64,000 bases of DNA, from positions 15,530,082 through 15,594,081 of the forward strand of contig NC_067207.1 in NCBI RefSeq assembly GCF_026262505.1, written 5' to 3'. A program made the position numbers and the translations under genes. Shown piece after piece: positions 47,804-58,382 of the stretch (its first letter is position 1; each line of letters starts with the position of its first letter). The notes beneath the pieces were generated by a model. It searched no databases. It was not told the origin of the DNA and saw nothing but the letters and a program-made list of their open reading frames with translations. Origin of the DNA: Trichomonas vaginalis G3 (lineage: Eukaryota; Parabasalia; Trichomonadida; Trichomonadidae).

Positions 47804-50134
47804 ATGAGCAAAGATATTACTCTGAATTTCAAATACATTGGTTCTCACATCAGTGATTATATTCAAAATGGTGATTTCTTTGATATATTCGATCTCGAAG
47901 ACATCAAAACAATCATGAAAAATTCAAAATTAACAACAACACAGTTCGTCTCTCTTCTCAAACAATCTCCATCAACTCTTAATTCCAGTAAATTATACAG
48001 ATATACACGAGATGCGAATGTTACTATCCAAAACATCGACGACGTCATTTCAGTTCTTAAAACAGTCAAAAAATACATGAAAATGAATATATTTGATGGC
48101 ATCATTGATTTTTTGAAGTTAACAGATAACGAACTGCGTAATTCTCCCAAAGAAATCAAAAAGCTTCAAGAACAAATTCAAAGTTTTCAAAATGAAAATA
48201 AACGAACACAAGAAAACAACAAACATCGTCAAGATCTTTTAACTAAAATATCATCACTCAAGAAATCTGATGATTTTGATAGTATTTACAAATTCTTTGA
48301 AGAACTTTGTTCAGAAGGCAATAGAGAAATGATATCAAAATCATGTGAAGAAGGACTTTGTGAAAAGACTACAAAGAATGGAAGGAATGTTCTTCATTTT
48401 GGATGTGAAAAAGGAAATCTTCAACTTGTCAAATCACTTGTCGAATGTGGTTGCAATAAAGAAGCAAAAAATGGTAATGAATTAACTCCACTCATTTGGG
48501 CATCAAAAGAAGGTCATCTTTCAATTGTTCAATATCTTATCTCAGTTGGAGCTAATAAAGAAGCAAAGAATAAATATGGATGGACTCCACTCATTAAAGC
48601 ATCATTTAAAGGTCATCTTGAAGTTGTTCAATATCTTATCTCAGTTGGAGCTAATAAAGAAGCAAAGAATAATTTTGGATCTACTCCGCTCATTATTGCA
48701 TCATTAAATGGTCATCTTTCAGTTGTTCAATATCTTATCTCAGTTGGAGCTAATAAAGAAGCAAAAGATAAAGATGAATATACTCCGCTCATTTTTGCAT
48801 CATCTCATGGTCATCTTGAAGTTGTTAAATATCTTATCTCAGTTGGAGCTGATAAAGAAGCAAAGAATAATTTTGGATCTACTCCGCTCATTATTGCATC
48901 AACTTATGGCCATCTTTCAGTTGTTCAATATCTTATCTCAGTTGGAGCTAATAAAGAAGCATATGATAATGATGGAGATACTCCACTCATTTGGGCATCA
49001 TCTAATGGTCATCTTGAAGTTGTTAAATATCTTATCTCAGTTGGAGCTGATAAAGAAGCAAAGAATAATTTTGGATCTACTCCGCTCATTATTGCATCAA
49101 CTTATGGCCATCTTTCAGTTGTTCAATATCTTATCTCAGTTGGAGCTAATAAAGAAGCAAAGGATTATGATGGGTGGACTTCACTTATTTATGCATCACA
49201 TCATTCTCATCTTTCAATTGTTCAATATCTTATCTCAGTTGGAGCTAATAAAGAAGCAAAGAATAATTTTGGATCTACTCCGCTCATTATTGCATCAATG
49301 GGAGGTCATCTTTCAATTGTTCAATATCTTATCTCAGTTGGAGCTAATAAAGAAGCAAAGAATAATTTTGGATCTACTCCGCTCATTATTGCATCATTAA
49401 ATGGTCATCTTTCAGTTGTTCAATATCTTATCTCAGTTGGAGCTAATAAAGAAGCAAAGGATTATGATGGGTGGACTTCACTTATTTATGCATCACATCA
49501 TTCTCATCTTTCAATTGTTCAATATCTTATCTCAGTTGGAGCTAATAAAGAAGCAAAGAATAAATATGGATGGACTCCACTCATTAAAGCATCAATGGGA
49601 GGTCATCTTTCAATTGTTCAATATCTTATCTCAGTTGGAGCTAATAAAGAAGCAAAGAATAATTATGAATATACTCCACTCATTCAAGCATCATTAAATG
49701 GTCATCTTGAAGTTGTTAAATATCTTATCTCAGTTGGAGCTGATAAAGAAGCAAAGAATAATTTTGGATCTACTCCGCTCATTATTGCATCATTAAATGG
49801 TCATCTTTCAATTGTTCAATATCTTATCTCAGTTGGAGCTAATAAAGAAGCATATGATAATGATGGAGATACTCCACTCATTTGGGCATCATCTAATGGT
49901 TATCTTGAAGTTGTTCAATATCTTATCTCAGTTGGAGCTAATAAAGAATCAAAGGATAATTTTGGATCTACTTCACTCATTTATGCATCAGAAAATGGTC
50001 ATCTTTCAGTTGTTCAATATCTTATCTCAGTTGGAGCTAATAAAGAAGCAAAGAATAATGATGGACAAACTGCTCGCTCAGTTGCAGGTAACAAAGAATT
50101 AAGAGATTATTTAATTTCTATTGAAGCAAAGTAA
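47804..50134 (+). CDS. Ankyrin-repeat protein, about 17 near-identical repeats
   Basis: 776 aa. Residues 1-190 are a non-repeat head (MSKDITLNFKYIGSHISDYI, then a short coiled coil at 140-165) shared with many trichomonad ankyrin proteins. From about 196 to the end are 33-residue ankyrin repeats of the form GxTPLIxASxxGHLxVVQYL followed by ISVGANKEAKN. The repeats are close to identical at DNA level over 99-bp units, so recent expansion is evident and all three plus frames stay open in places. There is no signal peptide or transmembrane helix. Function is protein binding; the partner is unknown. Confidence 0.92.
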   Translation: MSKDITLNFKYIGSHISDYIQNGDFFDIFDLEDIKTIMKNSKLTTTQFVSLLKQSPSTLNSSKLYRYTRDANVTIQNIDDVISVLKTVKKYMKMNIFDGIIDFLKLTDNELRNSPKEIKKLQEQIQSFQNENKRTQENNKHRQDLLTKISSLKKSDDFDSIYKFFEELCSEGNREMISKSCEEGLCEKTTKNGRNVLHFGCEKGNLQLVKSLVECGCNKEAKNGNELTPLIWASKEGHLSIVQYLISVGANKEAKNKYGWTPLIKASFKGHLEVVQYLISVGANKEAKNNFGSTPLIIASLNGHLSVVQYLISVGANKEAKDKDEYTPLIFASSHGHLEVVKYLISVGADKEAKNNFGSTPLIIASTYGHLSVVQYLISVGANKEAYDNDGDTPLIWASSNGHLEVVKYLISVGADKEAKNNFGSTPLIIASTYGHLSVVQYLISVGANKEAKDYDGWTSLIYASHHSHLSIVQYLISVGANKEAKNNFGSTPLIIASMGGHLSIVQYLISVGANKEAKNNFGSTPLIIASLNGHLSVVQYLISVGANKEAKDYDGWTSLIYASHHSHLSIVQYLISVGANKEAKNKYGWTPLIKASMGGHLSIVQYLISVGANKEAKNNYEYTPLIQASLNGHLEVVKYLISVGADKEAKNNFGSTPLIIASLNGHLSIVQYLISVGANKEAYDNDGDTPLIWASSNGYLEVVQYLISVGANKESKDNFGSTSLIYASENGHLSVVQYLISVGANKEAKNNDGQTARSVAGNKELRDYLISIEAK

Positions 50135-50139
50135 TCTAA

Positions 50140-50640
50140 TCAGATCATTAAAATAAATATTACAGTACTACTCGTATCACAGAATATTTTTATAGGATTG
50201 TCAGAGAATTGAAGTAAAAACTTTAATAAAAACATCAAATTTTAAACTGAGATTGTAATTTAAACACAGTTTCGGGAAAAGCCGTCGAAGTTTTAATAAA
50301 AGTCTTGTAAAAAAAATAAATATTACAGTACTACTATTGTAAAATGTGCATCGAAGTCAATAAAGACGCAAAGGATGAAGATGGATGGACTCCACTCATT
50401 TATGCATCATCTAAAGGTTATCTTTCAGTTGTTCAATATCTTATCTCAGTTGGAGCTAATAAAGAAGCAAAAACTAATGATGGAAAAACAGCTCTTTCAA
50501 TTGCAAAAAAACAAAAAAAATATGAGATTATTTGATTTCTATTGGAGCCAAGTATGACAGTACTGCTCATATCACAGAATATTTTTATTAGATTGTCAAT
50601 AAAAACATCAAATTTTATTAAAAAATAGAGAATGGAATGT
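50140..50640 (+). pseudogene. Duplicated 3' end of the ankyrin gene
   Basis: A 64-codon frame (50344-50535) carries one and a half ankyrin repeats matching the end of the large gene. It is followed by a tail (TCACAGAATATTTTTATTAG at about 50571) that matches the tail after the main gene (about 50179). The arrangement ank-tail, spacer, ank-tail shows a partial tandem duplication. The fragment has no head domain and is unlikely to be functional. Confidence 0.8.
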
Positions 50641-52194
50641 ATTTAGAATGTTGGAGATACGGAATCAAAAGAATTTTTTTGTCAATCAAATATGAGAAAT
50701 TTTGTCGAAACATGAATCCATCGAAGATGTGAATCTAAAATAATGTAAGCGCAATGGCAAATGAATGAACGCTATTGGTTGTGATCTGAAATGATGTTAA
50801 AAATTATTATATTGTTAAAATATATATGAAATAAACATGGCCTTCAATTCAGATCTTTAATGTTAATTTTCAATGACGCTTCACGCCAGTTGTCAAAAAA
50901 ATTTAATTAACGTCAAATGGTCGTAAGTACAGCCTTAAATAAAAATATAAAAATAAAAAAAGTTAAATACTGTTCAAAAATAATCAGAGTTTTAAGTCAG
51001 TATGTGAATATTTGGATGTTGTAACATCTTTAAGATATTGGATGTGATGAGAGATTCTGTGGATAGATGAGGATCAATTTAGACAGATGAAACTAAGTTG
51101 AATTAGAAAGAAGAAATGATTGAAATTCGTGAATATCATAACATAAGTAATAAGAAAAAAAGTTAAATGTAATGAAAATTGGTTCGAAATAAAAAATCAT
51201 TTAGAGTTGTAGGAGTGACTGTTTTCTTTAAATAACAATAAAATAAAATTGACTAATATTAACATTACTCACAGAAAAAAAATATAAGTCTAATAGAGTT
51301 GAATCCTTGGATTGGATTGGATTAAATTGGATATTGATCGAAAATATTGAATCAGAAAAAAAAACTTGGAGTAGATAGAACTGCAATGAATAAAAGAGTT
51401 GTTCATAGTCCATCGCAGATTTAAAATAGACAAAATGGTTGAGTTTCATTAGTGATTAGTTAGTAGAGAGTGGTAACTTGTGATGCGGAATAAAGAATTG
51501 TGAATGTGTTTGCAAAGAATTGTAAATAAATAGAATTTCAATAAATGTTGTTTAAAAAAAGTCAAAAAGACTGTTCAAAGTAAAGAGTGGATCTGTTAGT
51601 ATGAAATGAGTAGTGATTTGACGATGATGGATTAGTAAAGAAAAATATGTAGTTACATGTAGCGAAATCTAGTTTTTTTTAAAAAAAAAGTTTGATTTGA
51701 ACTGTATTGTAGACAAGTTGCGTGTCAATTGTGGATGTTGTTGTTGTTGTAGCAGTAGAAGTGTTTGTTTTAAATAAAGTTAGAGAAATCTAAGTGTATA
51801 TGTTGGAAAAAACAAAAAATAAAAGTTTGGTGTTTCTTATGTAGTAATATATGAAAGTTTGATGTTGATATTGATTGTAGTTGTCAAGTTTGTAAGGGAG
51901 ATATTCCATCTTCATGAGTTTGAGAAGAAAAGAAGTGAGATTTCTATTATGTTGTCGTTTGTTTGGTAAACAGTGAATTATATTTGGTTGTGTCGAGTGA
52001 TTAAAATCAGTTTCTGTGTTAGTTAAAGAATACAAAGAATTTTTGTTGAAAATTATGAATTAATCAGCGAATACTTGGAATTAATATGATTGTAGATTCG
52101 GATTTGTCATATTAAGGAATGATGAATAGGAAAAATTGTTGTTTGGTTGTTTGTTTTCAGTTTCAGTTTCTTATTCGCTAATACTTTTAATTGA
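50641..52194. other. Intergenic, no supported gene
   Basis: A/T-rich with many short simple repeats (GGATTGGATTGGATTAAATT near 51308). A MITE fragment sits at 50861-50938. The small minus frames at 51228 and 51790 are shadows. Confidence 0.5.
50861..50938. mobile_element. Partial copy of the 129-bp TTAA MITE, inverted
   Basis: The reverse complement matches 12792-12870: TTAAGGCTGTACTTACG, then TTAATTAAATTTTTTTGACA, then GGCGTGAAGCGTC. The other end of the element is not recognisable, so the copy is truncated or diverged. Confidence 0.6.
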
Positions 52195-52378
52195 GCACTG
52201 ACTGGTGTTGGTTTAGAGGTGAGTGTCTGAAAGTTATGATGAAAAAAAAAAACTAATGGAATCTTCTGAGTTGAGTGACTTCTATGAAATACTGAAAATT
52301 TTGAACTTTTGAATCGAATTTTTTAATGAAAGTATCACAGATGTTGCGAATGGTGGATTTCTGTGTAAAAATTCTGAG
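52195..52378. repeat. Direct repeat of the ankyrin-gene upstream region
   Basis: Matches 47449-47662 in the same orientation: GTGAGTGTCTGAAAGTTATG, TCTTCTGAGTTGAGTGACTT and AAAGTATCACAGATGTTGCG all occur in both, with about 30 bases missing from one copy in the middle. Here no ankyrin gene follows, so this may be the leader of a lost paralogue. Confidence 0.8.
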
Positions 52379-52528
52379 ATACAGACATTTGAAGGAGGAG
52401 GAGATTAATGATAATTTGTTCAGTCAACGTCATTGAAATGAAGATGATCTTGAAGAGATAGCTGGATTTGGTTTTTCTTATTCAATTTGATATTTTTACC
52501 AACAAAAAATTTGAAAAGTGACAAAATA

Positions 52529-53236
52529 ATGACAAGAGTGAATGAAATGAAAGAACTAGTTGAAAAGCAAAAACAAATTGCTCTTCACACTCCAGTCTAT
52601 ATAATTGGCAATGATGGAGCTATTGCCAGTCTTGAGCCAATCACACAAAAATTTTCTGACATTTTCGAAAATCCAAATGCTTTTAAGACTGTTCATAATA
52701 ACGAACAAGAGATTGATGTTGCACTTGCCAAGGCAGTTAACAGGACATTAGTTTTTTATCTTTTTAAATCAGATAGAATTTATCAAGAAGCTTGGTTTGA
52801 AGAAGGATTAAAGCAGAAGTTCGAAGAAGATGGTGGTGTTGATGTGCATGCCATTGATGTTTGCAAATCCTTCTTTGAAGAGTTGAATTATCTAAAAGAG
52901 CTCAAAATTACAAAATATCCATGTGTATTAACATACAGAGCCGGGCATTTAATTGATATTTTCTATCCAGAACTACAAAAAGGCAATAGCGTTGCCGAAA
53001 AACTTGTCGAACTCAAATACGTTCAGCAGAAGAAATTCCAAGAAAATTATGTTAAATTCGATGATAGCGGCAATGTTTACGATGCAGATAAACTCGCTTT
53101 CGAAGAAAGAATGCGCAAGAAACAGGCAGAACAGATACAAAGGGAAGAAGAAGAGAAGAAACGATACTTGCTTGAAGTTAAAAGGAAAATTGAGCAGGAT
53201 AAGAAGGATAGAAGACAAAAGTACGGAAAGATATAA
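52529..53236 (+). CDS. Thioredoxin-fold-like protein with C-terminal charged coiled coil (UBXN4-like?)
   Basis: 235 aa from the ATG at 52529; the open frame extends 42 bases further upstream but without an ATG. The N-terminal 150 residues look like a thioredoxin-like domain without catalytic cysteines (RTLVFYLFKSDRIYQEAWFE, ITKYPCVLTYRAGHLIDIF). The C-terminal 60 residues are Lys/Glu/Arg-rich coiled coil ending RRQKYGKI. The order 'thioredoxin-like, then charged helix' recalls UBXN4-type adaptors of p97, but the UBX domain is absent. Assignment tentative. Intact. Confidence 0.55.
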   Translation: MTRVNEMKELVEKQKQIALHTPVYIIGNDGAIASLEPITQKFSDIFENPNAFKTVHNNEQEIDVALAKAVNRTLVFYLFKSDRIYQEAWFEEGLKQKFEEDGGVDVHAIDVCKSFFEELNYLKELKITKYPCVLTYRAGHLIDIFYPELQKGNSVAEKLVELKYVQQKKFQENYVKFDDSGNVYDADKLAFEERMRKKQAEQIQREEEEKKRYLLEVKRKIEQDKKDRRQKYGKI

Positions 53237-53749
53237 TTTTTTTCTAAATAAATGTTTTATTTCACATTCATTCATACATTTAAAGATGCTTTATCATAAG
53301 CCTAATAATATTTGTATTGGAATTTAATTTTTTCTGATAAATTTTTTGAAATTCTTTTTTTTTCCTACCAAATCATCAGTTTTTAGATTATTATATGATT
53401 TTGGAGGTTATTTTAATTGGATCTCCTTTTGCATGTAAATTTAATAATTGATATCATCAAATTGCTTAATTTAGTCCACATTTAGATACAAAATACTTTT
53501 TTTCACATGCACATTTGTTTTTTATCAAAATGATTTGTATTTTATGAGGGTACAAATATGAAATTCTAATTTATTGAATCAAATTTGTAAGTTCGAGGAG
53601 TTGTGAATAGAGAAATGGAAAGAAAAAGACAAGACATGATGAAATTTGAATGACTCATAATACCAAATTTCTTATACTACATTTTCTATATTAATGTTTG
53701 TTTGTTTAATCCAAAATAAAAATATCATATGACATAACTAAAAAAATGT
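53237..53749. other. Intergenic between convergent genes, A/T-rich
   Basis: No gene or repeat recognised. Confidence 0.5.
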
Positions 53750-54667
53750 TTATTTATCAACTGGTATGCAAGCCATTGAAGCAATGCCACACTGGTTGCC
53801 TTTGTCCTTAATCATCCGGATGTACCCTTCTTCACCCCAACCAAGACCCCATGAGTTACGAACAATCCAGTACTTCGTTGATCCTTCTGCGCCGTATCCA
53901 ACGCATCCAACGCCGTGATCGAGGCCATAAGAGGAGCATGATGGCTCATTGTAGATACCTTGTGAGTAGAGTTGGAATGAGTAATGTGAAGCATCGATTG
54001 CTACAGCAGCTGGGCCATTTGTGGATATTTTTGTTGCAAGATCATTTTCATCGCCTTCAACAACATTTATGTATGAAACAATATTAGAAACAGCTTTATC
54101 TGTGTCGAATAGACAGTCATAGTAATAGGCTGTATATGGGTAATCATTTTCAAGCATGAACTTGCCGTCTTGATATTTAATAACGTAATCATAGGCGTTT
54201 GTCATAAGACCTCCTTCGCAGCCATCACATGTAGTAACGCAATCAACAAGGTTCTGCTCTGAAAGCTTTTGGAGTTCTCCAGATGTAATCGCGTATTGAG
54301 ATTCTTGAGCTTGGATTGCAGAGAAGGCCCAGCAAGATCCGCACTGACCTTGATCTTGAATTGGATTTACGACACCTTTTGAACGCCAATCAATACAATC
54401 GTTCGCTTTTGAGTGAGATTTTACAGCTTTATTGTTGGCGCCGTTATTACGGAATCCAAGAAGTGAATGGTATTCTGCTGGTGTGAGATGTGCTAGTCTA
54501 TTGAGTGCAACGGTGAATCCAAGGTTGGCACGATTGTGTTCTTCAACGAATCGCTTGTTTGAGAGCCAAATTCCAAAACGTGACTGATATTCATCGCCTG
54601 TGAAGATGTTTCCTGTCTCTCGCATCCATCCAAGAAATGCTTTCCGTTCATTCTGTTGTGTAAGCAT
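53750..54667 (-). CDS. Papain-family (C1, cathepsin L-like) cysteine protease
   Basis: 305 aa, intact. Inhibitory prodomain about 1-80 (an I29-like helix pattern). The mature domain begins near 90 with CIDWRSKGVVNPIQDQGQCG. Catalytic residues visible: Gln in DQGQCGSCW (oxyanion), Cys112, His251 in GLDHGVGCVGYG and Asn271 in VRNSWGLGWGEEGY. Cathepsin L-like cysteine proteases are abundant in T. vaginalis, secreted or lysosomal, and degrade host proteins. No clear signal peptide is seen on this start (MLTQQNERKAFLGWMRET), which is known for some trichomonad members of the family. Inr-like TCA sequence lies in the leader. Confidence 0.95.
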   Translation of the reverse strand: MLTQQNERKAFLGWMRETGNIFTGDEYQSRFGIWLSNKRFVEEHNRANLGFTVALNRLAHLTPAEYHSLLGFRNNGANNKAVKSHSKANDCIDWRSKGVVNPIQDQGQCGSCWAFSAIQAQESQYAITSGELQKLSEQNLVDCVTTCDGCEGGLMTNAYDYVIKYQDGKFMLENDYPYTAYYYDCLFDTDKAVSNIVSYINVVEGDENDLATKISTNGPAAVAIDASHYSFQLYSQGIYNEPSCSSYGLDHGVGCVGYGAEGSTKYWIVRNSWGLGWGEEGYIRMIKDKGNQCGIASMACIPVDK

Positions 54668-55087
54668 AAACTTAAAAATCTGTCAATTTTTTGAATGGGA
54701 AATAATTTTGAACCGAAAGATATGTTGTTTATCTAATTGAATATCATTTGCAAATTATAAATTAGCAAATTGAGAATTTTAGAAAAATTGAGAAGAAATT
54801 TTGATTTATTGTTTTGATTATAAATCTTTTGATTTTGCTTATCAATTATAAAACAAAAACTATACATTCAGATGAATAATATGGTTTTTGGAGCCATTGC
54901 TATTTAAAAATAGCAGGAATCATATTGATTGAGTTGAAATTAATCTTCATTGAACAATCAAAAGTAGTAAAGCTTGTATACAATATCCCTTTTGTCTGAT
55001 GACCCTAATATCAAAAAGAAAACTGCGGTTTGAATACTTTCTGAGATACTTATTGACATAATATTGCTAATAAAATATTTTTTTTTG
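54668..55087. other. Intergenic, A/T-rich
   Basis: Nothing recognised besides the protease leader. Confidence 0.45.
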
Positions 55088-55795
55088 TTATGTAACGTCA
55101 CTCAAAAGTTTTGTTATGTTTTTGGTATCATTTTGTATTGCAATGATTAGAGTGGTTGACCCTGATCTATCTTTTGTATTAATATTAGCTCCATTTTGAA
55201 ACAACGTGCAACTATTATTGTCTTCTGCATTGAATTCTGCACCTTGTAAAATAAGAAGTTTGATAATATCTTTGAATCCATGTAAAATAAGAAATTATAT
55301 TAAATCATTAATGCCTTTTTGTACAGCAGTTTGAAGAGCAGTTAGAACGAAATCATTTTCTAAATTAGCATCCACGTCAGGTGAAAGAATAAGTTTAATT
55401 GCCCTTTTAAAACTAGATTCATATGCAAAATGAAGAGCCGTCATTCCATAATTTTTTTTTGCAAAAATATCCGAACCATATGAAATGAGAAGATTAGAAA
55501 TATCTTTGTTATAATGCATTAATGCAATATGAAGAAGAGAATAATTTATCGACATATTTATATCAATGTCTACTCCATGAGAAACAAGAAATTCTGCAGA
55601 AGAAAATTATTTGAATTCACAAAGAAATGAATATGATAATCAACAATACCATGATAACTATATAATTCAAGTAAAGAAACAGGACCGAGCAGATACCAAT
55701 TGTTGATTAGCTTTTTATTGTCATCAAATCCTTCTCTTCATGTGAAATAGATGAATAATTCTTTGGCATTATCCATAATTGCTCTCTAAAGACTT
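55088..55795 (-). pseudogene. Ankyrin-repeat (DUF3447-type) pseudogene
   Basis: Several minus frames with ankyrin signature follow one another: an N-terminal head resembling trichomonad ankyrin proteins near 55590-55790 (ELFIYFT, LINNWYLLGPVSLLELYSYH), then 55295-55555 (LLHIALMHYNKDISNLLISY, GMTALHFAYESS), then 55088-55240 (NGANINTKDRSGSTTLIIAI). Stops and frameshifts separate them. This is a different subfamily from the 47804 gene, more degenerate in sequence. Confidence 0.8.
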
Positions 55796-56303
55796 TTCTT
55801 TTTTCTTCGAAGAAATCAAGTGAATAATTCGACTTACAATTCTCTATCACAGGTTTATAGGTCTATGATAATAAAATCCCTTTTTAATCTGTGATATCTG
55901 ACCTTAAAACATTTGGAATTGTTTGAATGGAATTTTTGGAAAGGTTTAGATGATGTTCATCAAAATGATTTTTAAAAACTGCTTTGTATTAATGAAGTAT
56001 TTGAAATTGTAAGGTATAGATGTTGAAATAATGAAATAATTTTAAGAATTGCATTAAGCGTTGTATATTTGCTTTCGAATATTCCATTTCAAATATCAAT
56101 ATGAAATTTGTCGATAGCCTGTTTGTTGAGGGTAATCCTTGTGAAGTTTCATCATTACAGAATAGAATGCTCCTACCATGAATCAAAAAATGGAAAAAAA
56201 AGTCGTTCAGAATATTATCAAAAGGAATAATTTATAATATAATATAATAAAGATCAATCTCAAAGTCAATATTAGAATTCTTTTCCTTTGAATTATCATT
56301 TTT
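55796..56303. other. Intergenic; host Inr before SLX1
   Basis: ATTATCATTTTT directly precedes the ATG of the next gene at 56304, a textbook trichomonad Inr (TCA+1TTTT) with a leader of a few bases. The rest is A/T-rich and empty. Confidence 0.6.
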
Positions 56304-57053
56304 ATGGAAACTTTTGCAGGTTGTTATATATTAAGAAGTCAAAACCCTCAATACAAAACGCACTGCTATATAGGCTTCACTGTAAATCCTCCTCGACGTA
56401 TTAAACAGCATAATGGAGCTAGAGTTGGTGGAGCATTTAAAACTCATACGATGAGACCATGGGAAATGACATTGGTTGTATGGGGTTTTCCAACAAAAAA
56501 GCTTGCTCTTAAGTTTGAATGGACTTGGCAGCATCCAACTGAAGCAAAATCATTGAAACATATTAATTTCGAGGAATTTTATCAAAGAGAAGGCGGACCT
56601 CGTAAATACAATACGAATTTAAAGATTTTAAAGGAAATGTTGCTTTCCCAGCAATGGAATAGATTATCCTTAAGAATTTGCGTCCAATGTAAAGACGTTT
56701 ACGAAATGTTGTTACAGCCACCAGTCCTCCCACAACATATTAAAATAGAATTGGGAAGTATTAATGATTTACCGATTGATTCTCATGGATTTCCATCACC
56801 TGGTGAATATGGAAATACTCCATGTCCTTTATGCAATGAATCAGAACCTCCTTATAATATGAATTGGGTTGTTTGTCCATTTTGTGGTACATTAATGCAC
56901 CTAAAATGCATGGCGCTGAGACTTATCTCACAAAGCCCATCTGCAGGCACAGCTCTAATACCTACACATGGTTCTTGTCCTTCTTGCAAAGAAAATATAA
57001 TTTGGAGAGATCTTGTTGAATTAAGGAATCAAATTCAAGACGAAGAAGAATAA
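56304..57053 (+). CDS. SLX1: SLX1-type structure-specific endonuclease (GIY-YIG + RING-like)
   Basis: 249 aa. N-terminal GIY-YIG nuclease domain: GCYILRS near 6-12, HCYIGFTVNPPRRIKQHN at 20-37 with the catalytic Arg in PPRR, and KFEWTWQHP with the catalytic Glu near 71. C-terminal RING/PHD-like zinc domain: CPLCNESEPP, VCPFCGTLMHLKCMA, CPSCKENI. SLX1 with partner SLX4 cuts Holliday junctions and flaps in the nucleus. The domain order and length fit the family. The gene has one of the clearest host Inr sites in the window. Confidence 0.93.
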   Translation: METFAGCYILRSQNPQYKTHCYIGFTVNPPRRIKQHNGARVGGAFKTHTMRPWEMTLVVWGFPTKKLALKFEWTWQHPTEAKSLKHINFEEFYQREGGPRKYNTNLKILKEMLLSQQWNRLSLRICVQCKDVYEMLLQPPVLPQHIKIELGSINDLPIDSHGFPSPGEYGNTPCPLCNESEPPYNMNWVVCPFCGTLMHLKCMALRLISQSPSAGTALIPTHGSCPSCKENIIWRDLVELRNQIQDEEE

Positions 57054-57286
57054 CTAATAGTTTTGCATCCCAATGCTAGTTATCATCAAATGTAAAATGA
57101 TGAGAAAAAATTATTTTCCCATCTTGCATTAATTGAGTAATTCTTGTTTGTTATGTTATTATTATATTAGAATAAATGTTTGTTATCTATGGTGAAATGA
57201 ATTTTCAAATGAATATTTAAAAAAAAAATTGGAAAATATGTAAAATACAAAACAAACAGTTTATAGAAATATATTTGTATGAATCA
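57054..57286. other. Intergenic between convergent genes
   Basis: A/T-rich, nothing recognised. Confidence 0.45.
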
Positions 57287-58069
57287 TTATGTTGGTGGAT
57301 TCATATTCACATTAGTTGAATTGTTATTAACATATTCTGGAAATTCAGCATCATTCCAGGTGAATGCATCTGATGGTGGGCGTATTGGGACGAAGAAATG
57401 AAAGATTGTTGGGTAAATTTCTTTCAAATTGCTGCAATTTCCATGATCATATGGATTTATACTGAATGATTGGTAAGATTCAATTGTTGGCTTACTCTGA
57501 CCTATTCTAAACACATAAGAAAGTCCAAATAATATGAAAACTGCTCCAAACATCACTGCAACAATACCTCCTGTTTGATTTCCTTTGTTTGCAAAGAGCA
57601 TAGCAGCAATTAGGATGAGTTGAACTCCTCCATAAAAGCTAACTAATATGAATCCTTTGATGTTATATAAGCCAACACAGTTTCCAATGGCAGGACAATG
57701 ATGATCAAAATAAATTACGCATTTGTTACAAGTCGAACAATGATGTGTTCTCTTTGGCTTCGGATACGAGCATTTAGGACATTTAGGAATGTTTTCAAGA
57801 TCATGTGGAATTTCACCTTTCAAAATATTGTCTTTTATACCTTGATTTTCATAATAACTTTCAATATATCCTGGATCAAGCCAGCAGCAAACAAAATATG
57901 ACCATAGCCACAAAATTCCAAGAAAATAATAAATTCCGCTAATAATTTGTGATGCTAAAGTAGGATATTTGCAGAATAAATAAATATTGCATCCCAGACC
58001 TCCAAACCAAAGAAGTAAAACTGTTATTCGGCCAGGTAGTTGATCACCTCTTATCACTGCAAATTTCAT
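57287..58069 (-). CDS. DHHC palmitoyltransferase
   Basis: 260 aa from the ATG at 58067-58069 (MKFAVIRGDQ). The open frame is longer but has no earlier ATG, and a TCAGTTTTTTTT Inr-like site ends right before this one. The Cys-rich domain (about 97-145) holds CPKCSYPKPKRTHHCSTC and DHHCPAIGNCVGLYN; the catalytic Cys is in DHHC (122-125). Four hydrophobic helices flank it as in the family. It attaches palmitate to protein cysteines at Golgi or plasma membrane. The C-terminal tail is Asn/Thr/Pro-rich. Intact. Confidence 0.94.
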   Translation of the reverse strand: MKFAVIRGDQLPGRITVLLLWFGGLGCNIYLFCKYPTLASQIISGIYYFLGILWLWSYFVCCWLDPGYIESYYENQGIKDNILKGEIPHDLENIPKCPKCSYPKPKRTHHCSTCNKCVIYFDHHCPAIGNCVGLYNIKGFILVSFYGGVQLILIAAMLFANKGNQTGGIVAVMFGAVFILFGLSYVFRIGQSKPTIESYQSFSINPYDHGNCSNLKEIYPTIFHFFVPIRPPSDAFTWNDAEFPEYVNNNSTNVNMNPPT

Positions 58070-58382
58070 AAAAAAAACTGACAAAAATTTATTGAAAATT
58101 ACATTATAGTTATTATTTGTTTTTCCTTTGATCTATTGTCTTAAAAACAATTTTTAGCAAATATAAAACGAAATTGTTAATTTCTTGATGGAAAACAATT
58201 CAACTTTTGGATTTCTGATTGTTAGTGATTCTTGTATAGATTGATCTGAAACAATTCTTAGTGATCCAAGTATATTCGATGTTGGAAAATACAATGAAAA
58301 AAAATATCAATTAGATATATTACTAATATTTATAAATAATAACAAACAAAAGATAGAAATGCAGAAAATATATAAAATTCTG
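58070..58382. other. Intergenic, A/T-rich
   Basis: Only the leader of the DHHC gene is recognised. Confidence 0.4.

Noticed and set aside
52487-52528. Upstream extension of the thioredoxin-like gene
   Set aside because: The extension would need a TTG start; the first ATG is at 52529. The same reasoning moved the starts of the DHHC and lipase genes.
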